Positions 16,439-25,195 of a stretch of DNA of 64,000 nucleotides are shown here, in pieces. A program made the translations under genes and the position numbers. The stretch is taken from NCBI GenBank assembly GCA_017457105.1, contig JAFTIA010000065.1:1-64000 (forward strand). The letters run 5' to 3'. The notes under the pieces were generated by a model. The model saw only the letters and a list, made by a program, of their open reading frames with translations. It made no database searches and had not been told where the DNA came from. The stretch's first letter is position 1, and the number at the start of each line of letters is the position of its first letter. The stretch comes from Lentisphaeria bacterium (GTDB lineage: Bacteria; Verrucomicrobiota; Lentisphaeria; Victivallales; Victivallaceae).

Positions 16439-18139
16439 ATGAGCAGAAAAGATGTCATTAACAGCGGGATCCAGCTTGCCAAGAAGTATGGATTCACGGT
16501 CCCCCCGGCCCTTGACAAGGAAATTGCCGATCTGGCCAATCCCCAGTACCGGATTGCTGTTGTCGGGAAATATCAGGTAGGGAAATCTACATTGATCAAC
16601 CGCGTTTTCCTGAAAAACAATCCGATTTTAACGGAAGGCAACGGATTGGCCACAACCGCAGCCGGGACCGAAACCTCCTGGGGAACGAACCGCTCCATGC
16701 AAGTCTATGGCTGGGATAATAATTGCATTAAAACGATCAACGATCCCACTGCGGAGGATGTCCGGGAGTGGACCGTGGGGGCAGAAGGGGCTCGCGAAGA
16801 GCTGATCAATAAAGTCGGCAAGGTCTGCATCACGGAGCCGAACGACGGCTTGAAATCTTATACGATCCTTGATACTCCCGGCATAGATGACCCGGATGTC
16901 AATCTGCTTATCAAGACCACCTATAACATTATCCCCAGTGCCGATGCGGCCATCCTGGTGACAGAACCCAAAATACTGGACTCTCGGGAGATCGAACTGC
17001 TGCAGAACAAGTTGGTTGCAAACGGCATCTCCCGGCTGATGGTCATGATTTCCTACCATCCGGAAAAGTTTGATATGACCGTCAAGCGGCGTGCCGATAT
17101 TGTGGAAACGATCAAAGCAATGCTGAGCAATGCCGGGGTAAAGAATGTCCCGGTCTACATGTTCAGTTTTGACCCGGAACTGGATGATACGCTGAATACT
17201 CCCGAAAAAATCAATACTGCCATCCTCCAATACCTTGATGCCAATGTGCAGCCCGGCCGTGAAGACCGGGTCGTTGCTCATGTCAAGAAATTTTTGGGCG
17301 ATTGTGTCGAAGCACTGAAAGTGCGGATTGCCGCAGCCGGCATGTCTGCAGAAAAACGCAGTGCAAAAATACTTGAACTGGATGCCCAGCGCAAGGAAAT
17401 GGAAGATAAATTTGCCAAATTACACGGTCGCCTGAATGATGACTTTTCTGAGATTGCCGCTCGTCACAGCCAGGATTTGAAAACAAAATGCCGTCAGATT
17501 TTTAAAGATGCCCGCGAAACAATCGACAAAGCAGAAGATATTACAGGGATGAAAAAAAATATTGATTCTCTGAATGAAAATCTGCAGAAAAGTTTGGCAG
17601 ACCTTCTTCTTGCCAAAACTGCAGATATGAAGGAAGAGATCCGCGTGGCTGTTGCCAAAAGAATTCCAGAAATGGAAATCGGGCGCCCCAAGACACCCGA
17701 CACCTCTATTGAGGATATTGCATTTGATCCGGGATTCCTTGCCAAAATCCCGAACTGGGTTTATGAAATCCTCAACGTTTTTGGCGTTGACTTCCTGATG
17801 CCGGGGGGATTCATTTGGGGAACAATTTTCCGTATTATCCAGAGCAGAATTCCCGTGCTGAAAGATCTTAAGCTTCAGAATGGGGTACTTGCGTTGATGA
17901 AAATGAATATTAACAGCAACATTGTGAACGCCTCTCAAGAGTTGCAAGGCCAAATTGATGAAAAATTCAAAGAAGCCTTTGCCGCAATGTCACAGAAGTT
18001 CAATGAAGAATTCAAGGAACTTTTGGATAAACGCATTGCAATGATCAAGAAAAGCATCACCGATGCACCGGAAGCCGTGGATACCATCTCACTCGAAAAT
18101 GGCGTCACGGAAATCAATTGTTTTATTTCTGCGAATTAA
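16439..18139 (+). CDS. Dynamin-like large GTPase, first of the cluster
   Basis: This 566-residue protein has a dynamin-family GTPase head followed by long helical segments. The P-loop is GKYQVGKST (43-51), the G2 threonine lies in ATTAAGTE (71-78) and G3 is DTPG (145-148). The G4 motif is not canonical. A coiled-coil region follows at about residues 295-400, and a hydrophobic, Gly/Pro-containing stretch at about 430-472 resembles the membrane-inserting paddle of bacterial dynamins. Predicted role: GTP-driven membrane binding and remodelling. It opens a six-gene plus-strand operon and has a strong ribosome site. A perfect hairpin follows the stop codon. Confidence 0.82.
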   Translation: MSRKDVINSGIQLAKKYGFTVPPALDKEIADLANPQYRIAVVGKYQVGKSTLINRVFLKNNPILTEGNGLATTAAGTETSWGTNRSMQVYGWDNNCIKTINDPTAEDVREWTVGAEGAREELINKVGKVCITEPNDGLKSYTILDTPGIDDPDVNLLIKTTYNIIPSADAAILVTEPKILDSREIELLQNKLVANGISRLMVMISYHPEKFDMTVKRRADIVETIKAMLSNAGVKNVPVYMFSFDPELDDTLNTPEKINTAILQYLDANVQPGREDRVVAHVKKFLGDCVEALKVRIAAAGMSAEKRSAKILELDAQRKEMEDKFAKLHGRLNDDFSEIAARHSQDLKTKCRQIFKDARETIDKAEDITGMKKNIDSLNENLQKSLADLLLAKTADMKEEIRVAVAKRIPEMEIGRPKTPDTSIEDIAFDPGFLAKIPNWVYEILNVFGVDFLMPGGFIWGTIFRIIQSRIPVLKDLKLQNGVLALMKMNINSNIVNASQELQGQIDEKFKEAFAAMSQKFNEEFKELLDKRIAMIKKSITDAPEAVDTISLENGVTEINCFISAN

Positions 18140-18159
18140 AACGCTGACTTGAAACACGC

Positions 18160-18190
18160 TCCCCGGGCAGAGTCCGACTCTGCCCGGGGA
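18160..18190 (+). other. Strong intercistronic hairpin between two dynamin-like genes
   Basis: A perfect 14-bp stem (18160-18173 with 18177-18190) closes a three-base loop. Its arm begins TCCCCGGGCAG. No T run follows on either strand, so it is not a classical terminator. It probably protects the 3' end of the first message or reduces read-through to the next gene. Confidence 0.75.
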
Positions 18191-18224
18191 AACACCCCCA
18201 TCCATATTAAAGAAGAGAAAAAAA

Positions 18225-20654
18225 ATGGCACTGAAAACTGTCGATATCACCAATCCCGCCGCCTGGTATTCCACCCGTCGTGACGATCTGCTGAACCTGC
18301 TGGAAACAACAGCTCGGCTGGATGTCCCCGCTGACTACAAAGATGAATTTGCTGAAGTTCATAAAAAATGCCTGGAAAACCAATTTGAAATCGTACTGGT
18401 CGGCGAATTCCAGGGCGGAAAATCCACCACATTCAACACCCTGTGCGGCGGCCGGGAGTTGAGTCCCCGGGGACTTAACGGCGGCGGGATCAAGACCAGT
18501 GCCGCAGTGATCTCTGCCCAGAATATTTCGGACGGAGAAGTCCAGAATGGTCGCGAAGAATGGGCCGAAATCACCTTTAAAAGCAAAAAAGATCTGCTTT
18601 CCAACATGTTTGATGTATTGGTCAAGGCCGGACAGATTCAAACGCAATTTCCCAAATTAAAATGGGAAACCGAAAGCGATTTTCTGAAAAATTTGGATCT
18701 GGATAACCCCGCCCACAGAAAAGTCATGAGTAATACAGTCCATCAATTATGGGAGAAAAAAAAAGATCTGGACAACGATGACTTGAAGGACAATATGCGT
18801 ATTGCAACGCTGATATTGAAATTCTACGGCACGCCGGAATACAAAAAACTCTGTGAAAAAAAGATAACGGATGTCTTTTCTTTTCAGAAGCTGATCCAAT
18901 TTCCGGACCAGTGGGAAATTGCATGGATGCAAAAAGAAAATGCTAATTTTACATTTGACGAGATCGCCTTTGTCTTCATCTCCCGGGTACTGCTGCGAAT
19001 CAAATCGCCTCACCTTGCCCGGCTCGGCTGCCGGATCACGGACTGCCCCGGACTTTTTGCCAATTCCTATGATACGCGAGTTGCGAAAGCGGCTATCCAT
19101 GCGTCGGATGCAGTCTGGTATCTCCTGAATGGAGATAAGCAGATGGGCCAAAGTGATATTAAAATTTTGGACATGCTGCAAAAAGAAGGAATCAGCGACC
19201 GGCAAATCATCTCCGCTAATATGAAGAGTGAACATGCCCAGAAAATTGCCACCATTATTCCGGCGGATCAAGCGATCCTCACAAACAGCGGCTTGAATTC
19301 CGCTGTCAATCCCTATAACGCCCGACTGGCATTGCTGTCAGAACAGGGACAGATGATCCTTGACGGCACCCTGTCCGACCATGATAAAAAAATCATGGAA
19401 ATCGACTTTGGCCGCGATCCGCAATCGCCGGAAAAAATGTGGCTGAAAATGGTCAATAAAATTGGGGTTAAAGTGGATGTGCCGAAAATTGAGGATTTGG
19501 ATACTCTTGATGCAAACGCCATTTCAACGGTCAAAGACGAAAGCCGTCTGGAAAATATCCTGTCTTTCATCAACCAGCGGATCATCAAAGATAAATCGCA
19601 GAGTATTTTGCTGGACAACGGCAGTGTCCGGGCCGCAAAGGCCCTGAAGGCTTATGAAGGGGAACTGCAATCCAAGGAAGATGCCGCCCGGCAGAGTAAA
19701 GAAGAAGCCGAAAAAGAAAAGGCTGAAGCCGACCGCAAAATGGAGGAATTTCAGAAGGCCTCTCTCAATATCATTGATGAATCTCCTTTTGTAGCCCAAA
19801 AGCATCAAAATGCCAAGTATTATGCCGGAGAACTGATCAAGGAAGCATTCTCCGACAAAACACTCAGGAATGAAATTACAGAGGTGCTTTTGGATGGTCT
19901 CTGGGAGAAAGCAGGAAGTTTTTATCTTTTCATGGAAAATTTCAAAAACGATGTTATGGCTGCAGTAGGACCGGAAATCGGTGTGCGCATGAACGATGCA
20001 TTGATCCAAACCTGGCAAAAGTGGAAAGACAAGAAAAATACATTTTGTGAATGGCAGGGCAATTATCTGAAAAGCATCGCCAAAACCAATCGCAAAATTG
20101 AAGAGAAGTGGCGTGATGTAAAGTGCGATGAAATCAATTTGCTGAAGGGACTGGATGATTTTGATGTTCCAGTCGATGATCTTGATATTGCTATTCAGAC
20201 CATCGGGGAAGATGCCAATATACGGGAAGCCATGGACAAAGCCAAATGCAATTTATTCGGGTTGATATGGCACGGGCTCAAAGCGATTTTTACCGGGGAA
20301 ACTACGGAAGAGTATTTCAAGGCCGCAAATCGTCCCAAAGTGGAAGCCGCAATCGCAAGTGTCTTACGCAACGTAGGCTATTTTAGCGACACCCAAGATG
20401 GACTGGCAAGGTCATTTCGTAAATATTCCGAGCAGGTGGAAGATAACCTCTTAAACAAGCTCAAACTTGTTCAAGAAGCATACGAAAAACGTAAAAAAGA
20501 GAAAGATGCTATTTTTAAGGAAAAACAGGCGGTCCAGCAGCAAATTGCTGCAGAAGCCCATGCCACCCGGACACAGAAAATCGAACCTGTACGCAAGGAG
20601 ATCGAGGAATTCCAGCAGCAGGTGACAAAAGAGATCAGGCAGGTTTGCAAATAA
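18225..20654 (+). CDS. Dynamin-like large GTPase, second of the cluster
   Basis: This 809-residue protein has a P-loop GEFQGGKST (60-68), a G3-like DCPG at about 273-276 and a long insertion between G1 and G3. A highly charged coiled coil spans about 475-512, a hydrophobic helix lies at about 678-690, and a second coiled coil occupies about 740-800. This order of head, stalk, paddle and stalk matches large bacterial dynamin-like proteins, which often work as unequal pairs. It likely pairs with the 566-residue GTPase encoded just upstream. Start codon ATG is preceded by AAGAAGAGAAA. Its stop shares one base with the next start (TAATG). Confidence 0.82.
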   Translation: MALKTVDITNPAAWYSTRRDDLLNLLETTARLDVPADYKDEFAEVHKKCLENQFEIVLVGEFQGGKSTTFNTLCGGRELSPRGLNGGGIKTSAAVISAQNISDGEVQNGREEWAEITFKSKKDLLSNMFDVLVKAGQIQTQFPKLKWETESDFLKNLDLDNPAHRKVMSNTVHQLWEKKKDLDNDDLKDNMRIATLILKFYGTPEYKKLCEKKITDVFSFQKLIQFPDQWEIAWMQKENANFTFDEIAFVFISRVLLRIKSPHLARLGCRITDCPGLFANSYDTRVAKAAIHASDAVWYLLNGDKQMGQSDIKILDMLQKEGISDRQIISANMKSEHAQKIATIIPADQAILTNSGLNSAVNPYNARLALLSEQGQMILDGTLSDHDKKIMEIDFGRDPQSPEKMWLKMVNKIGVKVDVPKIEDLDTLDANAISTVKDESRLENILSFINQRIIKDKSQSILLDNGSVRAAKALKAYEGELQSKEDAARQSKEEAEKEKAEADRKMEEFQKASLNIIDESPFVAQKHQNAKYYAGELIKEAFSDKTLRNEITEVLLDGLWEKAGSFYLFMENFKNDVMAAVGPEIGVRMNDALIQTWQKWKDKKNTFCEWQGNYLKSIAKTNRKIEEKWRDVKCDEINLLKGLDDFDVPVDDLDIAIQTIGEDANIREAMDKAKCNLFGLIWHGLKAIFTGETTEEYFKAANRPKVEAAIASVLRNVGYFSDTQDGLARSFRKYSEQVEDNLLNKLKLVQEAYEKRKKEKDAIFKEKQAVQQQIAAEAHATRTQKIEPVRKEIEEFQQQVTKEIRQVCK

Positions 20655-21490
20655 TGGACACCTGCACCATTACAATCGCAGGTCGCTTCCAGCAAGGCAA
20701 GTCCACTCTTGTGAACTGCCTGCTGGAAGGGAAGTTTGCGGAGACCGGAAACGGTCTCCGTACAACTGCCTGCAACACAGTTTACCGCTACGGGCCGAAA
20801 AAAGAAAAATTTTTTCTGACTGCAGATGGCCAAAAACTATCGCCGCCCAAGAATCCAAAAAACTACCGTCCGGGAGACCGGATGGTAGTTGCTCTGCCCC
20901 ATCCTCTGCTGCAAAATGTCACGATCATTGATTCTCCGGGCGTGGGTGCATCCGAGGCAGATGATGCTTTAGCCGCCAACGCAATTCAACAGTCCCATGC
21001 CGTTCTGCTTCTGCTGGAAAAGGGCACTTTACATGCCACAGAGCAAACCATTCTGGAGCAATGCCGGGCAAGTGGAACAAAGCTGATTGTGCTATTCAAC
21101 GGCAAAGACACCAATAAGTGGCATCCGGAAGAAAATAAATTTATTTGTGAAACCATTGAAGCACAACTCATTAACAGCGGTTTCCATGATGTCATTCTCC
21201 CCATTGCCGGGAAAAAAGTTTTCCCATGCAATCTTCTGTGGGCATGGAACGCTGTGACCGGTAAAGTAGATGATAAAACAAAAAAACTTGATTATAAACT
21301 GGACACTCCGGCAAAATGTCGGGATGCAAGCGGCATTCAAAATATCCGCCACGCCATCCACAATATTCCCGGCATTCTGGCAATGGATTTTATGTCCAAT
21401 ATGGACTCCGAAATTGAACGGATCTCGTCCAAACTGGAAGCAGAAATGGATAAGATCATTCAGGAAACAGCAAAGAAATGGAACGCTTGA
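20654..21490 (+). CDS. Dynamin-like GTPase head-only protein
   Basis: This 278-residue protein is a GTPase domain with little else. The P-loop GRFQQGKST is at residues 10-18, almost at the N terminus, G3 is DSPG at about 93-96, and the G4-like sequence is FNGKD. After the head there is only a short helical tail. Dynamins normally need a stalk for assembly and a membrane-binding part, both lacking here. The ATG at 20654 overlaps the TAA of the preceding gene. The two small genes directly downstream may encode the missing helical parts. Confidence 0.78.
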   Translation: MDTCTITIAGRFQQGKSTLVNCLLEGKFAETGNGLRTTACNTVYRYGPKKEKFFLTADGQKLSPPKNPKNYRPGDRMVVALPHPLLQNVTIIDSPGVGASEADDALAANAIQQSHAVLLLLEKGTLHATEQTILEQCRASGTKLIVLFNGKDTNKWHPEENKFICETIEAQLINSGFHDVILPIAGKKVFPCNLLWAWNAVTGKVDDKTKKLDYKLDTPAKCRDASGIQNIRHAIHNIPGILAMDFMSNMDSEIERISSKLEAEMDKIIQETAKKWNA

Positions 21491-21491
21491 A

Positions 21492-21818
21492 ATGAAAAAA
21501 TTCAGAGTTGTCAAAGAAAGTCACATCACTGGTGACGATTATACTACTATCGGCGTTCCTGAAAAGCAGGATATTCTTGATTGGCTGAAAAAAGATCTGA
21601 AAAAAATGCAGGATGAGATCGAGTCATTAAACCAAAAGATCGCTGATCTTGAAAAAGAAAAGAAACAGCGGGAAAATATGTTTCAAGAGCTTGCCGGAGA
21701 ATTAAAACAATGCGTTATCAGCACAAACGAGGAAGCAATGACATACTGCCTCTCCATGATGTCAAAATGGATGATGGATCAAATTAATCAGAAAAATGCA
21801 AAGAAATTAAAAAAATGA
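21492..21818 (+). CDS. Small coiled-coil protein
   Basis: This 108-residue, Lys/Glu-rich protein has a clear heptad-like coiled coil at about residues 28-70, and a Met-rich helical tail. I do not recognise a family. It starts one base after the stop of the GTPase head gene and ends in an ATGA overlap with the next gene, so it is translationally coupled on both sides. The likely role is an adaptor or structural partner of the GTPase, which is inference from position. Confidence 0.75.
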   Translation: MKKFRVVKESHITGDDYTTIGVPEKQDILDWLKKDLKKMQDEIESLNQKIADLEKEKKQRENMFQELAGELKQCVISTNEEAMTYCLSMMSKWMMDQINQKNAKKLKK

Positions 21819-22783
21819 AATACGATGATATGAACACGATGGAAATACTGGATGAAAACAATATCCAGACAACAGCCCGTAACATTGCACAAGAAGTTAC
21901 AGGAAAAATCATCCGGGATGACAACTTGAAAAAACAAATCGCCGATCAACTGCAAAAGAAAGCCTATGAACTGCGCTTTCACCCTTTCCTTACAGAAGAG
22001 CATTATCAGAAAGAAATTCTTGCAAAATCAGCACCGTATCTTTCCCGGATTTTAAAATCCGCTGTCAAAGAAAAACTTGAAGAAGAAAATCAAAACTGGG
22101 ATTCTTCATGGCACCGTTACCAGCAGAACCTTTCTGCTCTGATTGAGAAAAAAATCAATGGACCTGCATGCAGCAGCAATCCATCTGTAAATATGCAAGT
22201 GAAGTCAACTGTCAGTATCACGGAAATATCATTCAAGATCAATCCTGTTTTCAACCTGAAAGAGATACTGATTCCGAATTTTCTGGAAATCATCTTCCCG
22301 CCGCTGAAAATCTTTGGAAAAATCAAAATTGTTATAGATATTATTAAAAACGCAACTTACGATCAGTTCCGGCAACATTACGCAAGAATGTTTGAAGAAG
22401 CAGTCCGGAAACGTTTTTCGGAGCAAGGGTTCTATGACAATATACAAGAAATGTTGTACAATGAATTTTTAAGCCTGTTTAAGAAGATCAAAGATGTCAT
22501 TGAAAAACAAAAGACACACCCGGACACAGCCTCTTTACTGCAGAAGATAAATGCATTGATGCCGTCTGATGATGCGGATAAAGAAATCCCCACCACAGAA
22601 ACGAGCATTGCCCAAAAGATCACCGATGCCACCCAAAATTTGAGCAAGTCGTTATTGGAAAAAATTCCGGATAATGTAAAAGAAACAACAGAGAAAATAA
22701 AAGATAAAGGTATCTGCATGCTGAAAAAACCGGCATCCTTGAAAAACTCTTTATTAGGTTCATATTCAAAAAAGGAAAAGTAA
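21815..22783 (+). CDS. Helical stalk/paddle-like protein of the dynamin cluster
   Basis: This 322-residue protein has no P-loop and no family I recognise. It is mainly helical, with a hydrophobic Pro-containing stretch around residues 149-175 (IPNFLEIIFPPLKIFGKIK) that resembles in character the paddle region of the 566-residue GTPase, which reads IPNWVYEIL at the same kind of place. The C-terminal third is Lys/Glu/Thr-rich and probably flexible. The ATG overlaps the upstream stop as ATGA. I infer that it supplies a stalk or membrane-binding part to the head-only GTPase. Confidence 0.7.
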   Translation: MKYDDMNTMEILDENNIQTTARNIAQEVTGKIIRDDNLKKQIADQLQKKAYELRFHPFLTEEHYQKEILAKSAPYLSRILKSAVKEKLEEENQNWDSSWHRYQQNLSALIEKKINGPACSSNPSVNMQVKSTVSITEISFKINPVFNLKEILIPNFLEIIFPPLKIFGKIKIVIDIIKNATYDQFRQHYARMFEEAVRKRFSEQGFYDNIQEMLYNEFLSLFKKIKDVIEKQKTHPDTASLLQKINALMPSDDADKEIPTTETSIAQKITDATQNLSKSLLEKIPDNVKETTEKIKDKGICMLKKPASLKNSLLGSYSKKEK

Positions 22784-22822
22784 GCTGCTTTTCTTTGAAC
22801 ATTTGTGGAAGAAAAATTTATC

Positions 22823-24118
22823 ATGAGTTATTTCAGCGATTTAAAAAATGATATGGCATCCCGGTGGAACATGATCCGTAATAAAGAAAACGGGTGCGGG
22901 AAACGCCTTTTTGCCGCAGCGGAACTTCTTTGCTTCCCCGCAAGTATTCTTACTTTGATTTTACTGCTTCCGGCACAGATCGTTGCCGCAAAATGCGGAT
23001 GGGATTGCCCCCAATGGGCTTTCCGTACTCTTGCGGTCCTCGTCTCCGCCGCAGTCGGCTACATCACCAATTATATTGCCATTGAAATGCTTTTTAAGCC
23101 CTACAAACCTCAAAAATGGCTCTTCCTCTGGCCGCAAGGGTTGATCCCCCGCAATAAACATAAAATCGGGGAGGAACTGGGAACTCAAGTCGCTGAAAAT
23201 CTCCTCAAACCTCAAGAGATCGCCGATGAACTGTGTCAGATGGTCACAGCAGCTGTACGCAACCCCAATGTCACCGGGAAACTGCGGGATGCAGTCCAGA
23301 ATCTTTTGAGAGATAATATGGACAAAATCACCGTTCACCTTATTCCCAAAATCGAAGAGTCTGTTTCTGCCGAACTTTCCCGGCATATTTCCCCGCAGAA
23401 TATCATGCCGCTCTGGGAAAACTACCTCGCTCCCAAACTGGCAGCAGAAGATACCCGTACCCTTATTGCCCGGGAAATCGTCAGCAGCCTGCAAAAGAAG
23501 TCCCCGCAACTTACCAATATGCTGAAAGATGGCCTCCGGGAATACGCTCAAAGTTTTCTGGAAAAAAAACTCCCCCTCGGCTTTGGCGCTGATTTTCTTG
23601 CCAATGGTTTGGTCGCTTTTATCGACTGGCCGGATATCGAAAAGAAACTTGCTGAAAAAATCGCCGATCCCGCCGTCCGGGACATGATCCGTGATGAACT
23701 TTCCTCTCTTGCGGACCGCCTTGATGAATGGCTTAAAACTCCCGCAGGGCAGGAAAAACTTGCAACCTGGAGTACCGCATTGAGCAAAAAGTTCCAACAG
23801 TGGCTGAAAACCTATCTGGAAGAAAATCTCCCCCGCATTGCCCGCCAGATGCTTGCCTCTGACGATCTCTGGGACTGGATCGAAAAAACCATGATCCCCG
23901 CCGCTGAACCCAAAATCAAAGAGTTCATAGCTTCTCAAAAAGATGAGATCGTCCGGAAACTTGATATCAAAAACCGGGTATCCAATGCCATTGACCATCA
24001 GGATGTCCGGGAATTTCACAACATGATCAACTCCGTTGCCGCTGAACACCTCGGCGCCATTCAGGTCCTCGGCTTCCTTCTCGGAGCGGTCATCGGGTTG
24101 CTTCAGCTCCTCATTTGA
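22823..24118 (+). CDS. DUF445 family membrane protein
   Basis: This 431-residue protein has two N-terminal membrane helices (about 34-56 and 66-90), the DUF445 signature GYITNYIAIEMLFKP (79-93), a long helical cytoplasmic or periplasmic region, and a C-terminal hydrophobic helix. DUF445 proteins (E. coli YjiN group) have no firmly assigned function. The ATG at 22823 is preferred, with a GGAAGA site 10 bases upstream; a GTG six codons earlier is also possible. It ends the operon and probably anchors the dynamin-like proteins at a membrane, which is an inference from position. Confidence 0.85.
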   Translation: MSYFSDLKNDMASRWNMIRNKENGCGKRLFAAAELLCFPASILTLILLLPAQIVAAKCGWDCPQWAFRTLAVLVSAAVGYITNYIAIEMLFKPYKPQKWLFLWPQGLIPRNKHKIGEELGTQVAENLLKPQEIADELCQMVTAAVRNPNVTGKLRDAVQNLLRDNMDKITVHLIPKIEESVSAELSRHISPQNIMPLWENYLAPKLAAEDTRTLIAREIVSSLQKKSPQLTNMLKDGLREYAQSFLEKKLPLGFGADFLANGLVAFIDWPDIEKKLAEKIADPAVRDMIRDELSSLADRLDEWLKTPAGQEKLATWSTALSKKFQQWLKTYLEENLPRIARQMLASDDLWDWIEKTMIPAAEPKIKEFIASQKDEIVRKLDIKNRVSNAIDHQDVREFHNMINSVAAEHLGAIQVLGFLLGAVIGLLQLLI

Positions 24119-24147
24119 TCACCCGGAAAATAAAATCCCTTCCGGAC

Positions 24148-24176
24148 TTGACAATTTTTTGATTGGGGTGTATAAT
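24148..24176 (+). promoter_or_regulatory. Consensus sigma70 promoter of the LacI-family gene
   Basis: TTGACA (24148-24153) and TATAAT (24171-24176) are separated by exactly 17 bases, matching the consensus at all twelve positions. Confidence 0.9.
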
Positions 24177-24191
24177 ATCCTCCGGAAGATG

Positions 24192-24205
24192 CGCCATCGT
24201 TGGCG
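24192..24205 (+). promoter_or_regulatory. Candidate LacI-family operator
   Basis: CGCCA-TCGT-TGGCG is a palindrome with a central CG, the symmetry expected of a LacI-family operator. It covers about +10 to +23 of the transcript from the consensus promoter, where bound repressor would block transcription. Autoregulation by the following gene is inferred. Confidence 0.45.
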
Positions 24206-24229
24206 TAACATAGGAAGGTGTTGCTGAAA

Positions 24230-25195
24230 ATGAGTGTGACACTGAAAGATCTGGCGGCCGCTTCCGGACTCTCCATCCGCTCCGTGCGGAGGGCTTTGTC
24301 CGGCGAACCCGGCGTTTCCCCAAACGCCCGGGAGAAAATTTGCACCCTCGCTTCCGAATTGGGCTATGTCCCCAATGTCGCAGCCCGGGATCTCCGGGTC
24401 GGTCGCACCCCTTTTGTGGGACTCCTGACCTCCCCCGCCGATTCCGATGTGGCTCGCCGCCGGACACAGGATCTGATCGACCGTATCGGTGCCCTCGGGC
24501 TGCACACCCTTGCCGCTGTCCGCCCGGATACCCCCACTGCCATGCGGGAACTCGCCCGCAAATGGTCCGGCATGGCAAGATGGATCATTTTTGCCTCCCC
24601 GCCCAACCCGGAAGTGGAGGCTGTTCTCCCGGAATGCGGTTTCTCTTTTGTCATCATTGACGGAAAAAAAGCCGCCCCCAATGTGATCCCGCTGGTGATC
24701 GACCGTTCCCCCGGCATTGCCGAAGCCATCACCCATCTCCTATCTTCCGGCAGAAAAAATATTTGGCGGTGCGGCAATCTTTCCGGCAGAAAATCCGGCT
24801 TTGAACAGGCGTTCCGCCGGAAAGATCGCTCCATCCGTCACGGAACGATCTCTCCCGCCGGAGAGACCTTTGAAGACGGATTCCATATCGGGCCCGATAT
24901 TCTCCGCACCGGCGCAGATGCCGTGTTCTTTGACGTGGACCGTACCGCTCTCGGATTTCTCCGGTTCGCTCAAAAAAACAACATCCGGATTCCGGAAGAT
25001 ATTGCAGTCGTCGGCTTTGACGACGATCAGGCAGGGCGTTTTGTTACGCCCCCTCTCGCCACCGTGGCGCAGCCCATTGCAGAAATCAATCAGGCAGTTT
25101 TGCAGCTGCTTGAAACCAATCAAACCAATCAAACCCTTTTCCCGACCCATCTGGTCCTCCGGGAAAGCGCACAAAAAAAGGAAGATGTAAAATGA
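24230..25195 (+). CDS. LacI-family transcriptional regulator
   Basis: This 321-residue protein has an N-terminal helix-turn-helix (TLKDLAAASGLSIRSVRRAL) with the hinge sequence YVPNVAARDLR, then a periplasmic-binding-like sugar-sensing domain with the closing VVGFDDDQAGRF segment of the family. The ATG at 24230 follows AGGAAGG. It probably represses its own transcript and the overlapping secreted-protein and dehydrogenase genes behind it. The inducer is unknown. The C-terminal part of the sensing domain is slightly short compared with LacI/GalR proteins of 330-340 residues. Confidence 0.93.
   Translation: MSVTLKDLAAASGLSIRSVRRALSGEPGVSPNAREKICTLASELGYVPNVAARDLRVGRTPFVGLLTSPADSDVARRRTQDLIDRIGALGLHTLAAVRPDTPTAMRELARKWSGMARWIIFASPPNPEVEAVLPECGFSFVIIDGKKAAPNVIPLVIDRSPGIAEAITHLLSSGRKNIWRCGNLSGRKSGFEQAFRRKDRSIRHGTISPAGETFEDGFHIGPDILRTGADAVFFDVDRTALGFLRFAQKNNIRIPEDIAVVGFDDDQAGRFVTPPLATVAQPIAEINQAVLQLLETNQTNQTLFPTHLVLRESAQKKEDVK

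Noticed and set aside
18160-18190. Hairpin after the first dynamin-like gene considered as a terminator
   Set aside because: No T run follows on either strand, although the stem is strong.
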